NCBI RefSeq assembly: GCF_000218685.1
Contig: NW_006763290.1
Span: forward strand, 2,871,365-2,935,364
DNA length: 64,000 nucleotides
Direction of reading: 5' to 3'
Source of the DNA: Serpula lacrymans var. lacrymans S7.9
Lineage: Eukaryota; Basidiomycota; Agaricomycetes; Boletales; Serpulaceae
Shown here: in pieces, positions 44,161 through 55,300 of the stretch
Layout: each line of letters opens with the position of its first letter
Position numbering within the stretch: position 1 is the stretch's first letter
The notes under the pieces: model-generated
What the model saw: only the letters and a program-made list of their open reading frames with translations
Database searches by the model: none
What the model was told of the DNA's origin: nothing
Translations under genes and position numbers: made by a program

Positions 44161-45612
44161 TTAGGTGTCTAAGATCTGCTTATAGAATCTGTCCAAGTGA
44201 TACTTATTCCTTATTTTGCAGATTAATGCATCTTCTTCCGCTAGCAAAGGCAGGATTTGTACATTAAAGGGATGGTCCGGAAGTGTTTCCTCAGGTACAC
44301 TCTCCATTCCTTTCTGATGTACTGCTTCTGGCGTCTCAGGGATTGCTCCGCTGCCTCCCCTTTCCATTCAGGGCTTAGGTCCCTTGAGCACAAATTTATG
44401 CTTCATTCGTTTTGTGAATTTGGAAGCCACTTTGGGATGCTGTGGTTGCTAAGTCGTTACCTAGTTGAGTATTTGTAACTTGCTGGGTGCTTTTTTTTTG
44501 GCAATTGGTCCAGCTCTGTTTCTGCCATAGAACGGGCTTTGGTCCGTGTAGTAACTGCCATCACTTCCAATCCGACCAAGACTGGCATACTCTTCACTGT
44601 TGGGCCTCTGTTAGGGTTTTACCTGTTCTCATCAAATACCGTATATTCACTATGTGCTTGTCTGGTCCCAGGCACATCAAAGGAGTAGAGCCTTGACAAG
44701 GTGTCTGGTGATATATTATGTCCACCAGGGACATATTCCACTGTAAAGTCAAATTCCCCAATTCTTTTTATCCATTGGGCCTGTCTTCCTGACAAGTTCT
44801 TCTGGTTTAGTACATGAATCAATCCTTTGTGGTCAGTCAACCATGTAAAAGGGGCCCCTTGAAGGATGTCCCAGAACCGCAGCATGGTTTCAACACCTGC
44901 AAGAAGTTCATTTTTGTGCACTAGTTTTATTGTGTTGCGCTTAGTTTGGCAGAATAGAAGGCTGTGATAGATACATTGCGCCAAGTCTTTCATTGTCTAA
45001 CACCCCTTTCAAGCAATCATCAGTCATCATCCAAATGGGGTTCTCCTGTGGTCCGTACTTCAATGGTACTCTACAGTGCTTCTGGCAGACAGTGACATAG
45101 GATTTTACTAGTTCAAAAGCTTGTTGCTCGGTGAATGTACACCAGAATGGAGCAGTATCCCCTGATACCACCAATAAAACCCCCATTGGTATTTGTACTC
45201 CATAAATGTCTTCAGCCAGATAGCCAACTGATCCCAGGAATCCATGCAATAAATTGCAGTTGGTAGATACCTTCCATTTTAGTACTGAATCAACTTTATG
45301 TGGGTCCATTTGAATTCCTGAGTCATTGACTATATGTTCTAACACCTTCATTTCTTTACAGAGGAAGTGTAGTTCCTTTTTGCCAAGGTACAGTTTCTGT
45401 TGCTGTAGGATGTCCAATACTAAAATGACATGTTTTTCATGGTCTTTTAGAGTATCCAAATAGATGATGATATAATCCAAGTAAATATTCATGAAAACTC
45501 ATATATTTTCCAAAGATATGATTCATAAGTGCTTGGTATGTAGCCAGAGCATTACAGTCCCCAATTTGAATGACCAGGCTAGCCATGTTCCCATCAGGTG
45601 TAGCCACCATGG
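44161..45612 (-). pseudogene. Gyp-E RT C-terminal part and RNase H
   Basis: From the Cop-D junction downwards: MVATPDGNMASLVIQIGDCN, TYQALMNHIFGKYM, the catalytic box YLDYIIIYLDT (second Asp replaced by Tyr), DSGIQMDPHKVDSVL, then RNase H with WLTDHKGLIHVLNQKNLSGR, WIKRIGEFDFTVEYVPG and PDTLSRLYSFD. A last piece (44,161-44,367) carries HPFNVQILPLLAEEDAL. The integrase core and chromodomain present in Gyp-A are absent, so this copy has also lost its 3' pol. Confidence 0.82.
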
Positions 45613-45877
45613 TGTTAGTTTTGGTGATTCTGCACCTTTGTGCTACCTATATATTTTCATTCCTTTCTCTATCTATTCTTCTATCATTCACTATTGATTG
45701 TGTTCTCTATTATTTCGCCTTTGTGGCTGCTTTGTTTACCTTTGTTTACAAAACTTCGGACAGTATTGCAGAGTCCAATGCTTCCTATTCTCTAGTTACT
45801 CACATTGGACTCTAGTTCCAGTCCCTGATTGCTCTCAGCAAGTGGCTAGACACTTCCTTCAAGCTTTGTTCTTAATA
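45613..45877 (+). repeat. 5' LTR of Cop-D (265 bp)
   Basis: Starts TGTTAGTTTTGGTGATT and ends GTTCTTAATA before the PBS. It lacks the 55-nt block present in the 3' LTR (junction 45,815/45,816). Confidence 0.9.
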
Positions 45878-47046
45878 GGTTATGAGCCCTGTGCTCTAGC
45901 CATCTTCCTGACCTCATATCTCACCATCCAAGCATCCTACTGCTTATCCATCGTAACCATTGTCTTCTGGGACTCTTATTATCTCATCCATCACCTCAGA
46001 TTACTCTGATCTCATCTTGATCTCCAACAACAACTCCTTGTTGCAAGTTACCCCCATTTCGGACGCTTTTTTTTTGGTCTTATCTGCACCATATCTCGCC
46101 CAATCCTTATCTGATCACCCTGTAACTTCTACCATCGTCTTCTACGGCCTAAATAACCCTAGGAGACCTGTCAGAGCGGTTGGATTTGAGCTGGATCTTT
46201 CTGTGAGCCTTCATCATCATTTGATCACCTTTTGGCCCCCTATTCCATATCTCCACATCCTGTGTTCGGATCTTGGCCTTATTTGAGCCATCTACTACCC
46301 TATACTATTGCACTTTACACCGTCAATTTGGGGGCAATCCATCCACTCCATCATCCTCTGTGAAGTTCGCATTTTTGGCACTTTCACCCCTATTGGACTC
46401 CTATTGCATATCTCCACATCCTGTGCTTCACTTCTTGTGATATTTGGGCCATCTATTACTCTATAAAAATGTTCCCTATACCTCTGATTTGGTGGCAATC
46501 CATCCATCTTATCTGTCTCTGCATCAATTTCGACTTTTTGCCCTATTTTTCGCTTTTTGGCATATCTGGTGTGTGCATAAAGCTCCAATCTTCTCTGCTC
46601 TGTCCATTATCAGATAGAACAAGCCTATAGACTGTGAAGCTCGCCTGCATTGCCTCAGTTTGCTGTTGCCTAGAGCCTCTCTCAGTCTGCGGTGTTTGGG
46701 GAGCTTAAGTCACTTTGTTGACTCATATACAAGCCCTATTAACCAACACTGTCTCGAGGCGATTTCTCTGTTAATATCAGTGTGGAATTGAAAGGGGAAC
46801 ACAGGCGTAACCCTGTAGCAGCACTAGGAAGCCTTAGCACCCTCCTGGATCGCTTTTGGACGCTTTTTGGACCCTATTTGGACCTATCCTTGCGCTTTCT
46901 GACCCTCTCCATATCCTCTCTCTACCGCCTCACCATCTTATCTGCTCGCCTCCTACTGTTGCCCATTGTCTTTGCCACTATTCCATCGCCTATAGCCGTC
47001 TCCTACATCATTTATCATTGCTCTATTGTCTTATACAACACCCATC
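45878..47046 (+). other. Cop-D PBS and long leader
   Basis: The PBS GGTTATGAGCCCTG at 45,878-45,891 matches initiator tRNA-Met anticodon-arm complement. The leader is about 1.15 kb without a long ORF. It contains an imperfect tandem duplication (about 46,241-46,343 and 46,398-46,505; both have CATATCTCCACATCCTGTG and GGCAATCCATCCA). Confidence 0.75.
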
Positions 47047-50000
47047 ATGTCTGACTCTGATCCCAAGTTCCATCCCTTGTCTGGCACTAACTACCCCCAG
47101 TGGAGTGGTGAAATGCAAGCTTGGTTGATGACCAAGGGACTGTGGAGGCTCGTCTCTGGCGCTGAAAAGTGTCCTGGGACTGACGCTGAAGCAATAGAGA
47201 AATGGGAGTTGAGAGCTGAAAAGGCTGCTGGTGCATTATATCTCAATGTCACCAAAGAGCAGCGCATCCATCTTGATGGCATCATTGATGATCCTGTCAA
47301 GATCTGGGAGAAACTGGCAATTGTGCACGTCTCTAAGAAGCCTGGGACGAGATTTAATGCCTATGACGACTTCTTCTCTATCAGAAAGAAGGAGGACGAG
47401 TCCCTGCAGTCTCTCATGACCAGAATTGACGAAGGCATGCATCAGATTCAAAATCTTCGTCCTACTGGCTTCTCATTGTCTGAATTAGACGATGAATTGA
47501 CATGCATGGCCATGATTAGGGCACTTCCTGATCAATATGCCCACTTCACTTCATCTCTACTACTTCTGGGCACCTTGGACAAGACCCAGCTCAGGGATGC
47601 TTTCCTTGCTGAAGAGGTCAATTGCCGTCGTCGTGCTGAAGTCAATTCTGCCTTGCATTCTTCGTCTACCACTGCCAATAGCACCTGCACCCATCCTAAC
47701 TGCCATCATTGCAACCAATCCACCACCTCTACTCGCGTTCAGTGTGATTTCTGTGGTTTACTTGGTCATACCCAAGACAAATGCCACAGATACATTGCTA
47801 GTCACCAACAGGCAGTGGAAGGTGCTAAGAATCGCTACAAGCGTGGCAATAAGGCTCAGGCAGGCTCCAACAACTCTCAGAATACCTCTCAGCAGCCCAA
47901 ATCTTCGCCCAACAATGCCAATTCATCTACTGTGGTCACTGAATCAGCTGGGAATGCAAGTCTTCGTTCCATTCATCCCTCTGATCCTCATTTCCCTCTC
48001 CAACTTGATGCTGACATTGATTGGAATGCAGACACAGGCGCCACTTCTCATATGACACCTCATCGTCATTGGATGCACCACTATACCCCATATCGTGTGC
48101 CAATCAAGCTGGCTGATCACACTGTTGTCTATTCAGCTGGTGTTGGTACTGTGGTGTTTAATCCTGTGATGAATGGCAAAGTGGCTAGGGCTGTGGAATT
48201 CTCTAGAGTGCTCCATGTACCAGATCTTCGAAATAATCTCCTCTCAGTCTTGTATTTAACTCGTCAAAGTGGTTTCAATGTCACTATTTCATCTCATTCC
48301 ATGTCCTTTATGCGTGACAACACTCTCTTGTTCACTGCAACTATCAATGACAACAATGCAGCATTCCTTGATGGATCTACTGCTGCTTGTGTTGAATTGG
48401 GACATTTTACTGCGACTATACCACTTGATTTGATGCTCTGGCATCGCAGATTGGCTCACCACCATCATGCTGATGTCAAGAGACTGATACAGAGAGATCT
48501 GGTCACTGGGCTTACACTGGAATCCAAGGCTGCTCCTGATCCTGTCTGTGAACCGTGCTTGTCTGGCAAGATGCATGCCAATCCATTCCCCTCATCTGAT
48601 ACTTGCTCTGCTCATCCTTTGGACCTCATCCATTTTGATGTACACCAAGTCTCTTCCCCCACATTCTCTGGTTATCGCTACTGGGTCACCTTCATTGACG
48701 ATCACAGTCAATTCCGTGTTGTTGTGCCTCTCAAGGCCAAGTCAGATGTCTTTGATGCTTTCAAGAGATTCAAGGCTTATGCTGAGACTCAATTGGAGCG
48801 TAAAATCAAGGCTCTGCGCGATGACAAAGGGGGAGAGTACATGTCCAAGGAATTTGAGCAATTCACAGATGACCATGGGATTGTCAGACAGCATACCACC
48901 AGGAATCGTCCTCAGCAGAATGGTGTGGCAGAGCGAGCAAACAGACTTCTGACTGAGCGTATCACTGCCATGTTATCAGAGTCTGCATTGCCTAACAGCT
49001 TCTGGGGTGAATGTCTGTCCGCTTTGGTGCATGTCTGGAACAGGTGTCCCACTGATGCAGTGGCCCATGCCACTCCATTTGAGTTGTGGTATGGACGCAA
49101 GCCTGACATGTCTCACCTTCGCATTTGGGGCTGCACTGCCTATGTGCATGTGCAAAAGGACAAAAGAGGCGTCTTTGGCTCTCATATGGAGAAATGTGTG
49201 TTCATTGGTTACCCTGAGGGATACAAGGGATGGAAATTCTACAATCCTACCACCAAGCACACTGTTATCTCTGAGAGAGCTGATTTTGATGAGCGCTACT
49301 TCCCTGGCTTGAAGAGGTCTTCTGACAATGTCCCGCCTCCACCTCCCACTCCACCTTTGCTATCCATGCCATTGGGCCTGATTGAGGATGTCCCTGCACC
49401 AGGTCCAGGGGGAGATATGGGCCCACCAGCTGCACTTCAGCAGCCTCAGCCATTGCCTGACAATGGGCCTCATTTGGACCTTGATGCAAAACCACCTGTG
49501 AATCAACCTCCTGAGCTTCCAAATCACCCTCCTCATCGCTCACCTTCTCCTGACTTGCCTATTGCACTAAGACGCCCTGTAAGGGCTAGGAGACCACCTA
49601 GACCATGGTGGCTTCAACACAGACAACCTACTCCTGCCATTGAGAGTGATGACAGTGATTCTGAGGCAGTTGATGATGAAGTAGCACACTTTGGAGACTC
49701 TGCTGAGCCTAGGTCATTTGCAGATGCAATGAAGCGTCCTGATGCAGATAAATGGAGAGAGGCAGCCATGGAAGAGCTTCAAGATCATGAGCGCAATGGT
49801 ACTTGGTCACTAGTGGAACTACCTCCTGGAGTCAAGGCTATTGGTGGCAAGTGGGTCTTCAAGATCAAGCGCAACTCAGATGGCACCGTTGAGCGCTACA
49901 AGGCCAGATATGTGGCCAAAGGTTATAACCAGCGCCCTGGCTTTGATTTCCTCGAAATATTTGCACCTACTGTCCGCATATCATCCATCAGAGTTGTCCT

Positions 50001-51279
50001 TGCCGTTGCAGCCATCCACAACCTCCATTTGTGCTCCATTGACATTTCCCATGCATTCCTGAATGGAGTCATGGATGTCAAGGTCTACATGCATCAGCCA
50101 GAGGGATTCCATCAGGGTCCTCGCAATCTTGTTTGCCAGTTGGACAAGGCCATCTATGGGACAAAGCAGGGAGGCAGAATGTGGAACCAGAAGATGCACA
50201 CTGTGCTTGAAAAACTCGGATTAAAGCGTACTTATTCAGACTCTGCCATCTATGTCTTTAACAGAGCTGATGTGCGCATTATCCTGCCTGTCTTTGTTGA
50301 TGACATGACACTGGCATCCACTTCTACTTCTGCACTTGACCAAGCTGTCAAGGACCTCTCCCTGCACTTTAAGCTTCGTGATCTTGGCCCTACTTCTTAC
50401 CTACTTGGCATTTCCATCACTAGAGACCTAAGTAATTGCACCATCTCCCTCTCCCAACATCAGTACACTCTGGACATTCTGGAGCGCTTTGGCATGAAGG
50501 ACTGCAAGCCTGTGTCCACTCCCATGGATCCTGGTTTGCGCCTCACTAAGGACATGTCTCCTAAAACATCCAGTGATGCTGCTTTGATGAAGGACATTCC
50601 CTACCTTGCTGCTGTTGGTGCTCTGATGTATCTGGCCACTACCACTCGTCCTGACATTGCCTACACTGTTGGAGTCCTTGCCAGATATAACTCTAATCCT
50701 GGTCTTACTCACTGGAGCGCTGTCAAGCACTTGTTCCGCTACTTGCAAGGCACCCTTGATCATTCCCTTGTCCTTGGTCCTAATCCCAATTCCACTGAAC
50801 TCTTCACCACTTTCTCTGATGCTGATCATGGTGGTGACAAGGACTCTGGTCATTCTACTGGTGCCTATATTGTCAAGATGGGATCTGGTGCTGTCTCCTG
50901 GAGCTCCAAGCTTCAGAACATTGTTGCTCTGTCCACCACTGAAGCAGAATATATTGCTGCTGTTGAGGCTGGCAAAGAGATTTGCTGGATGCGAAATTTG
51001 TTGAAGGAAATGGGCTATCCTATCACCTCTCCTTCCACCCTTCATATTGACAACCAATCTGCCATCTCTGTATCCAAGAACCCTGAGCACCATGGTCGGA
51101 TGAAACACCTTGATCTGCGATGGCATTGGTTGAGAGATGTTGTTGACTCTGGGCAGATTGCTCCTACCTTTGTTCCCACTGCTGAAATGCCTGCAGACTT
51201 GTTGACCAAGGCTCTTGCCAAGCCTAAAGTGGAAGTGTTCAGGAAGATGATGGGACTTAATAGATCAGGGGGGAGCTGA
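47047..51279 (+). CDS. Cop-D gag-pol polyprotein, 1,410 aa
   Basis: Single frame from ATG 47,047 (MSDSDPKFHPLSGTNYPQW); an in-frame TTG at 47,026 is less likely. Gag covers residues 1-270 with a CCHC knuckle CDFCGLLGHTQDKC (about 233-246). The protease motif DTGATSHM is at about 329. GAG-pre-integrase (WHRRLAHHHHADV, CEPCLSGK) covers about 465-510. The integrase D,D,E triad is in HFDVHQ, LRDDKGGEY and NGVAERANR. The RT core runs from WVFKIKRNSDGTVERYKARY to the catalytic FVDDM at about 1,083. RNase H shows SDADHGG, STTEAEYIA and HIDNQSAIS to the C-terminus. Gag and pol are fused with no frameshift, as in many copia elements, so separate products would need proteolysis. All catalytic residues I can check are present. 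Confidence 0.95.
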   Translation: MSDSDPKFHPLSGTNYPQWSGEMQAWLMTKGLWRLVSGAEKCPGTDAEAIEKWELRAEKAAGALYLNVTKEQRIHLDGIIDDPVKIWEKLAIVHVSKKPGTRFNAYDDFFSIRKKEDESLQSLMTRIDEGMHQIQNLRPTGFSLSELDDELTCMAMIRALPDQYAHFTSSLLLLGTLDKTQLRDAFLAEEVNCRRRAEVNSALHSSSTTANSTCTHPNCHHCNQSTTSTRVQCDFCGLLGHTQDKCHRYIASHQQAVEGAKNRYKRGNKAQAGSNNSQNTSQQPKSSPNNANSSTVVTESAGNASLRSIHPSDPHFPLQLDADIDWNADTGATSHMTPHRHWMHHYTPYRVPIKLADHTVVYSAGVGTVVFNPVMNGKVARAVEFSRVLHVPDLRNNLLSVLYLTRQSGFNVTISSHSMSFMRDNTLLFTATINDNNAAFLDGSTAACVELGHFTATIPLDLMLWHRRLAHHHHADVKRLIQRDLVTGLTLESKAAPDPVCEPCLSGKMHANPFPSSDTCSAHPLDLIHFDVHQVSSPTFSGYRYWVTFIDDHSQFRVVVPLKAKSDVFDAFKRFKAYAETQLERKIKALRDDKGGEYMSKEFEQFTDDHGIVRQHTTRNRPQQNGVAERANRLLTERITAMLSESALPNSFWGECLSALVHVWNRCPTDAVAHATPFELWYGRKPDMSHLRIWGCTAYVHVQKDKRGVFGSHMEKCVFIGYPEGYKGWKFYNPTTKHTVISERADFDERYFPGLKRSSDNVPPPPPTPPLLSMPLGLIEDVPAPGPGGDMGPPAALQQPQPLPDNGPHLDLDAKPPVNQPPELPNHPPHRSPSPDLPIALRRPVRARRPPRPWWLQHRQPTPAIESDDSDSEAVDDEVAHFGDSAEPRSFADAMKRPDADKWREAAMEELQDHERNGTWSLVELPPGVKAIGGKWVFKIKRNSDGTVERYKARYVAKGYNQRPGFDFLEIFAPTVRISSIRVVLAVAAIHNLHLCSIDISHAFLNGVMDVKVYMHQPEGFHQGPRNLVCQLDKAIYGTKQGGRMWNQKMHTVLEKLGLKRTYSDSAIYVFNRADVRIILPVFVDDMTLASTSTSALDQAVKDLSLHFKLRDLGPTSYLLGISITRDLSNCTISLSQHQYTLDILERFGMKDCKPVSTPMDPGLRLTKDMSPKTSSDAALMKDIPYLAAVGALMYLATTTRPDIAYTVGVLARYNSNPGLTHWSAVKHLFRYLQGTLDHSLVLGPNPNSTELFTTFSDADHGGDKDSGHSTGAYIVKMGSGAVSWSSKLQNIVALSTTEAEYIAAVEAGKEICWMRNLLKEMGYPITSPSTLHIDNQSAISVSKNPEHHGRMKHLDLRWHWLRDVVDSGQIAPTFVPTAEMPADLLTKALAKPKVEVFRKMMGLNRSGGS

Positions 51280-51308
51280 TGCTTGGGAGGTGCAGCATCA
51301 GGGGGGAG
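51280..51308 (+). other. Duplicated polypurine tract of Cop-D
   Basis: ATCAGGGGGGAG occurs twice, at about 51,267-51,278 (overlapping the stop) and 51,297-51,308. The second copy abuts the 3' LTR and is the probable plus-strand primer. Confidence 0.7.
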
Positions 51309-51628
51309 TGTTAGTTTTGGTGATTCTGCACCTTTGTGCTACCTATATATTTTCATTCCTTTCTCTATCTATTCTTCTATCATTCACTATTGATTGTGTT
51401 CTCTATTATTTCGCCTTTGTGGCTGCTTTGTTTACCTTTGTTTACAAAACTTCGGACAGTATTGCAGAGTCCAATGCTTCCTATTCTCTAGTTACTCACA
51501 TTGGACTCTAGGTACTGTATACCTGTCATACTCTCTAATAATACAGTTACTCACATTGGACTCTAGTTCCAGTCCCTGATTGCTCTCAGCAAGTGGCTAG
51601 ACACTTCCTTCAAGCTTTGTTCTTAATA
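51309..51628 (+). repeat. 3' LTR of Cop-D (320 bp)
   Basis: Same as the 5' LTR plus 55 nt at 51,512-51,566, which starts GTACTGTATACC and ends GGACTCTAG, duplicating the 21 bp that precede it. Confidence 0.9.
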
Positions 51629-53949
51629 CATAAATCTATCAATGTACTCCGGTACAATTTGTATTGTTCGTAGGCATCCTATCTGTCTATGATGCAGCGA
51701 TATGGCTTCTGAGCCACTTGGTGGGTGCAAAATACCATCCATGCTTGGCAACGGTGAAGACACTTTTACAACATTTTTATTCCTTGCGTGCAAGTCTATT
51801 ACAGTGCATAGTTTATCTGTCCCTGGCTTCCTGATTAAAAGCATAGGCACTGTATTACCTTGGCTAGTAACTTGCCATCTTCCTGATCCCAAATAGACTG
51901 CTCATTTCTCTGACCATTTAGCCCGTAATGGTTCTAAACAACGGAATGGTCGCCAAGCGTAGATTTTTGTTTCATCAATGAGAGGTATTGTATGATTGAT
52001 ATCTCGTAGAGGAGGCAATCCAGTTTCACTGGCTTTTGCACAAAGTGGCTGTGTGTATTGTCTCAACTGTGTTCTAACTTTCTCTAGATGGTCCTCAAAT
52101 ATTCCAGCTGCATGTGACTCTAGATGAGAGCATTCATTGCCTTTCATTGCACTACCAATTACATCCAGCAAGGGTTGAGTCCAATTAGCACCTGGTGTTG
52201 GAACAGGAGTGGAATTCCTAGTATTAGGTCGTATATTTGGAGGTTTATGATATAAAAATACTGTTCCTCTCTTATGTTTTGATATTCCAAGCTGACTTGC
52301 ATCCCAAAGCTAACATTTGAGTGGCATCCTTGAACTGCCAATTGAATGGGTAGAGGCTTAGCAAGTTTTGACAGAGGGTCTTTCAACTGAGCGGCCAGAG
52401 TCGACAATATGAAATCTGCTCAAGATCCAGAATCAACTAGAGCCCGTACTGGTTGTTGATTTACCAGGACTGTGACCAGTATTGGTTGGGGTAATGTCCT
52501 TTTGTAGTCTTTGATTATTGCTGTGTTACATTCTAATGCACGGTATGTTCCTGAGGGGATCTGCTAACCATGGAGTTCTATTGCAACAGCTTGAGATCCT
52601 ACTTCCTCAAATTGGGCATCAGGATAATGTCTAGTCAAGTCTGCCACCATTTCAAGGATGGCACTGTTTTTGGGACTGTAGGGCTCTTGGTACAGCCAGT
52701 CTAAAACTGCTGTCTCATCTGCTCCAGTAAGAAGCTTGTTGCACAAATTCTGAAGACTGCGCTCAGCAGTTCTATTGTACCAGTTTACAATATCGAATTT
52801 GGTGTTAAACAACTGGGACCGCAATATCCAGGTCTGAAAAAGTAAGTTTTTATCATTAATAATGTACCAGGAAGGAATCTCATCGACAATTTGAGTGCTT
52901 AGAGTGAATCTGTCCATCTGAAGGACATAGTTCATATTGCCTGTGAAGTACAAAGCTCATTCATTCAGAAAGCAAGTGACCCAACTTTCCAGCAGGTCAC
53001 ACATCCACATGAGGGTGCTTGGAAAGAAGGCATAGTTTTGCCATTCCCATTTTGTCCATTCAAGGTGTTTGGCACTTTGTTTGATATACCATCAGACCAG
53101 GTCAAATAACGGGTTCAACAAGCTAGTGGGAATTCTTACCCAGTCGGTTACAGGCCAATACTTGTCCATAATGACATATTCAGTATCTGAGACTCGTTCA
53201 GTTGAAGTGCCCACCTGAGTAAGGCCCTTCCCAGTCTGTTGTTGAATCACCAGGATAGGGAGTCCCCCTGTTGAGCAAAGAGGAAATTGCATACAGGAAG
53301 GGATCTTCCATGGCACTTTGTGCATTGTTCTATTCCCCATCATGGTCAACTAATAACATCCCTAGTTGTACAGCTTCCAATGTTTCACTTGTTTTTGTGG
53401 CCATCCTCAAATCCTTTGGGTTTATTACATCTACTGTTTCTATAGTGCCACCAAAGGCCGGAACCCCTGGGGGTCTGTCTTTTATATTTGAGGTGATGTA
53501 TCTGTTTTCTGGACAGTTTCAACTGAAGTGCTTTGGTGACTGGTAGATAAAACACAGTCCTTTGCTTTTCATTTTGTCTTGTTCCTTTGGAGTCAACTTT
53601 TTTTATAGTTTTTCTTTGCACCAGTGGTTGGGGATAGCTACGTGTTTTTTCTATTTCAAGGTCCTACTTCCTCAAACCGACTTTGTTGGTGAGCCGGGTT
53701 CCTGACTTTGGAATTATTCATCTGACCCATTTGGCCAGAAGAGTTTCCAAAACTCTGAGTCTCACTAACTTTATCTTTCCTTGCTTTTTGGTTGGCCCTA
53801 TAAGCACCTGCTTCACCCGCCGCATTGGCAATTTCCAGTAGTTCTGCCTTGAATTTTGGCCAAAGACAACATTTCCGAATGCAATTCTTTGGTCCAGAGC
53901 CCCTTTTGCAGGTCACCATTCAAGCCAGTCCATAACCAGATCACCTTTG
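51629..53949 (-). pseudogene. Gyp-E RT N-terminus, protease and gag part
   Basis: RT start MLLIRKPGTDKL and VIDLHARNKN near 51,800 is frameshifted before the Cop-D junction (EYIDRFM). The frame 52,159-52,407 has QVSLEYQNIREEQYFYI and YDLILGIPLL, typical of the gypsy aspartic protease C-terminal half. Frames 52,564-53,621 are fragments of the gag-protease linker. 53,656-53,919 carries KFKAELLEIANAAGEAGAYR, from gag. Many stops separate these blocks. Confidence 0.7.
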
Positions 53950-53969
53950 AATTGAAAAGGGTATTTGGT

Positions 53970-54960
53970 TATTATCAGTACTTGGTATAGCCTTCTTTTG
54001 CCCTAAACACTGCCTGAATCTTTCTAGGCATACTTTCAATTAATTTCTGACACTCCTTAACTGGTATCTTCTCCTACTCCACTTAAGTCCTTTCCCACAA
54101 TTCATGAATCATATTGGGGGGGTTTTTTATACCCTGCAAGCCTCTTCTTGAGATATCCAGAAGGATTTAGGTCAGGAGACTGTGAAGGCAAACCATAGTG
54201 TTGAATGCTTGTTCCTCTAGCCAGTCCTTGACCTTCCTGCAGGTATGCTTGGGGTCATTATCCTGCTGAAAGATACTTTTAGAAGGATTGAGAATATAAT
54301 ACTCTAGGGTTTTCTGGAGCTTATCCTTAAAAAATTGAAGGTAAAGGTCCCCATCTATCCTACCATCAATCTTGGTAGCAAATCCAACTGCTTTCCAAGT
54401 CATACAGCATCACATCATTAAGGAACCTCCTCCAAACTTCAGGGTTCCATCTACCGGTCTATCACTATGCCCCTTACCTGCCCTTTTCCATGTCCATTTG
54501 TGTCTATCTGACCCTAGAAGATTGATTTTAGTCTCAACATATTATATTACTCTTTTCCAGTCCTCCAGAGTCCAATCCTTGTGAGCATAGGCAAAATCCA
54601 AACAAGCTTTGTGATGCCTAATAGGGAGAAGAGGGTGTTTGGACTTCACCACATCCTTCATACTAGATTTCTTCAAATGAAGACAAACAGTATTGGATGA
54701 AAGGGGCTGGTTGATGATGCTGGTAAGGGCTTTGGTCACTTTAACAGATTTTCAGCTTTGCCAGAGGTAATAAAATGTTGAGCATGTCAGATATTGGTAG
54801 GTGAAAGCTTGGAAGGATGACCTCTAATAGCTTTAGGCAGGGTAGAACACTCTTTGGAGTGAAGTTTGGATATAGTAAACAGGATAACACCAGTCTGCTT
54901 GGCAATGGCTTCACCAGAGTAGCCAGCATCAAGCAATAAAATGATAGAGCTTTTTTAAGT
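53970..54960 (-). pseudogene. Tc1/mariner transposase, degenerate
   Basis: Minus strand: an N-terminal helix-turn-helix region near 54,932-54,741, the mid part 54,739-54,542 (HHKACLDFAYAHKDWTLEDW), then 54,403-54,167 with GDLYLQFFKDKL and SIFQQDNDPKHTCRKVKDWL, which holds the second catalytic Asp. The remaining C-terminus continues towards about 53,975. Frames are shifted between blocks. The copy interrupts Gyp-E gag. Terminal inverted repeats were not resolved. Confidence 0.78.
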
Positions 54961-55300
54961 AAAAGGGAGAGATTTGACCATGATGGTGGTTGAGAATCAG
55001 AAGTGTGTGAACTATTTTAAGCTCAGACATACTATTTGTATATATATCTTTGTTTGTACCGACACATAATGGCAAATATTCAATGTTTTAACTAAGGTTC
55101 TAGTCATTAATTCAAAAGTGAAAAAACCCTTTCCATGGTGTTTCTGTTTTAAATCAGCCATATCTCTATAGTGTGTGAACCAAATCACGTGACATATGGG
55201 GCAATTTTATAGCCAAGAGTATGTACTATTTATAACACCACCAAAGCTAAGTGCAATTCTCAAACTATTTGATGGTACACTTCATGTATGACACCCAGAG

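Larger units (their letters stand above)
45613..51628 (+). mobile_element. Cop-D: apparently intact Ty1/copia element
   Basis: LTRs at 45,613-45,877 and 51,309-51,628 are identical by eye except for one 55-bp block. Between them lie a half-tRNA PBS, a leader of about 1.15 kb and one uninterrupted gag-pol. The flanks are CATGG on the left and CATAA on the right. Removing the element restores the Gyp-E RT reading ...EYIDRSMVATPDG if the left flank is taken as original. This is the youngest and most complete element here. Confidence 0.9.
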
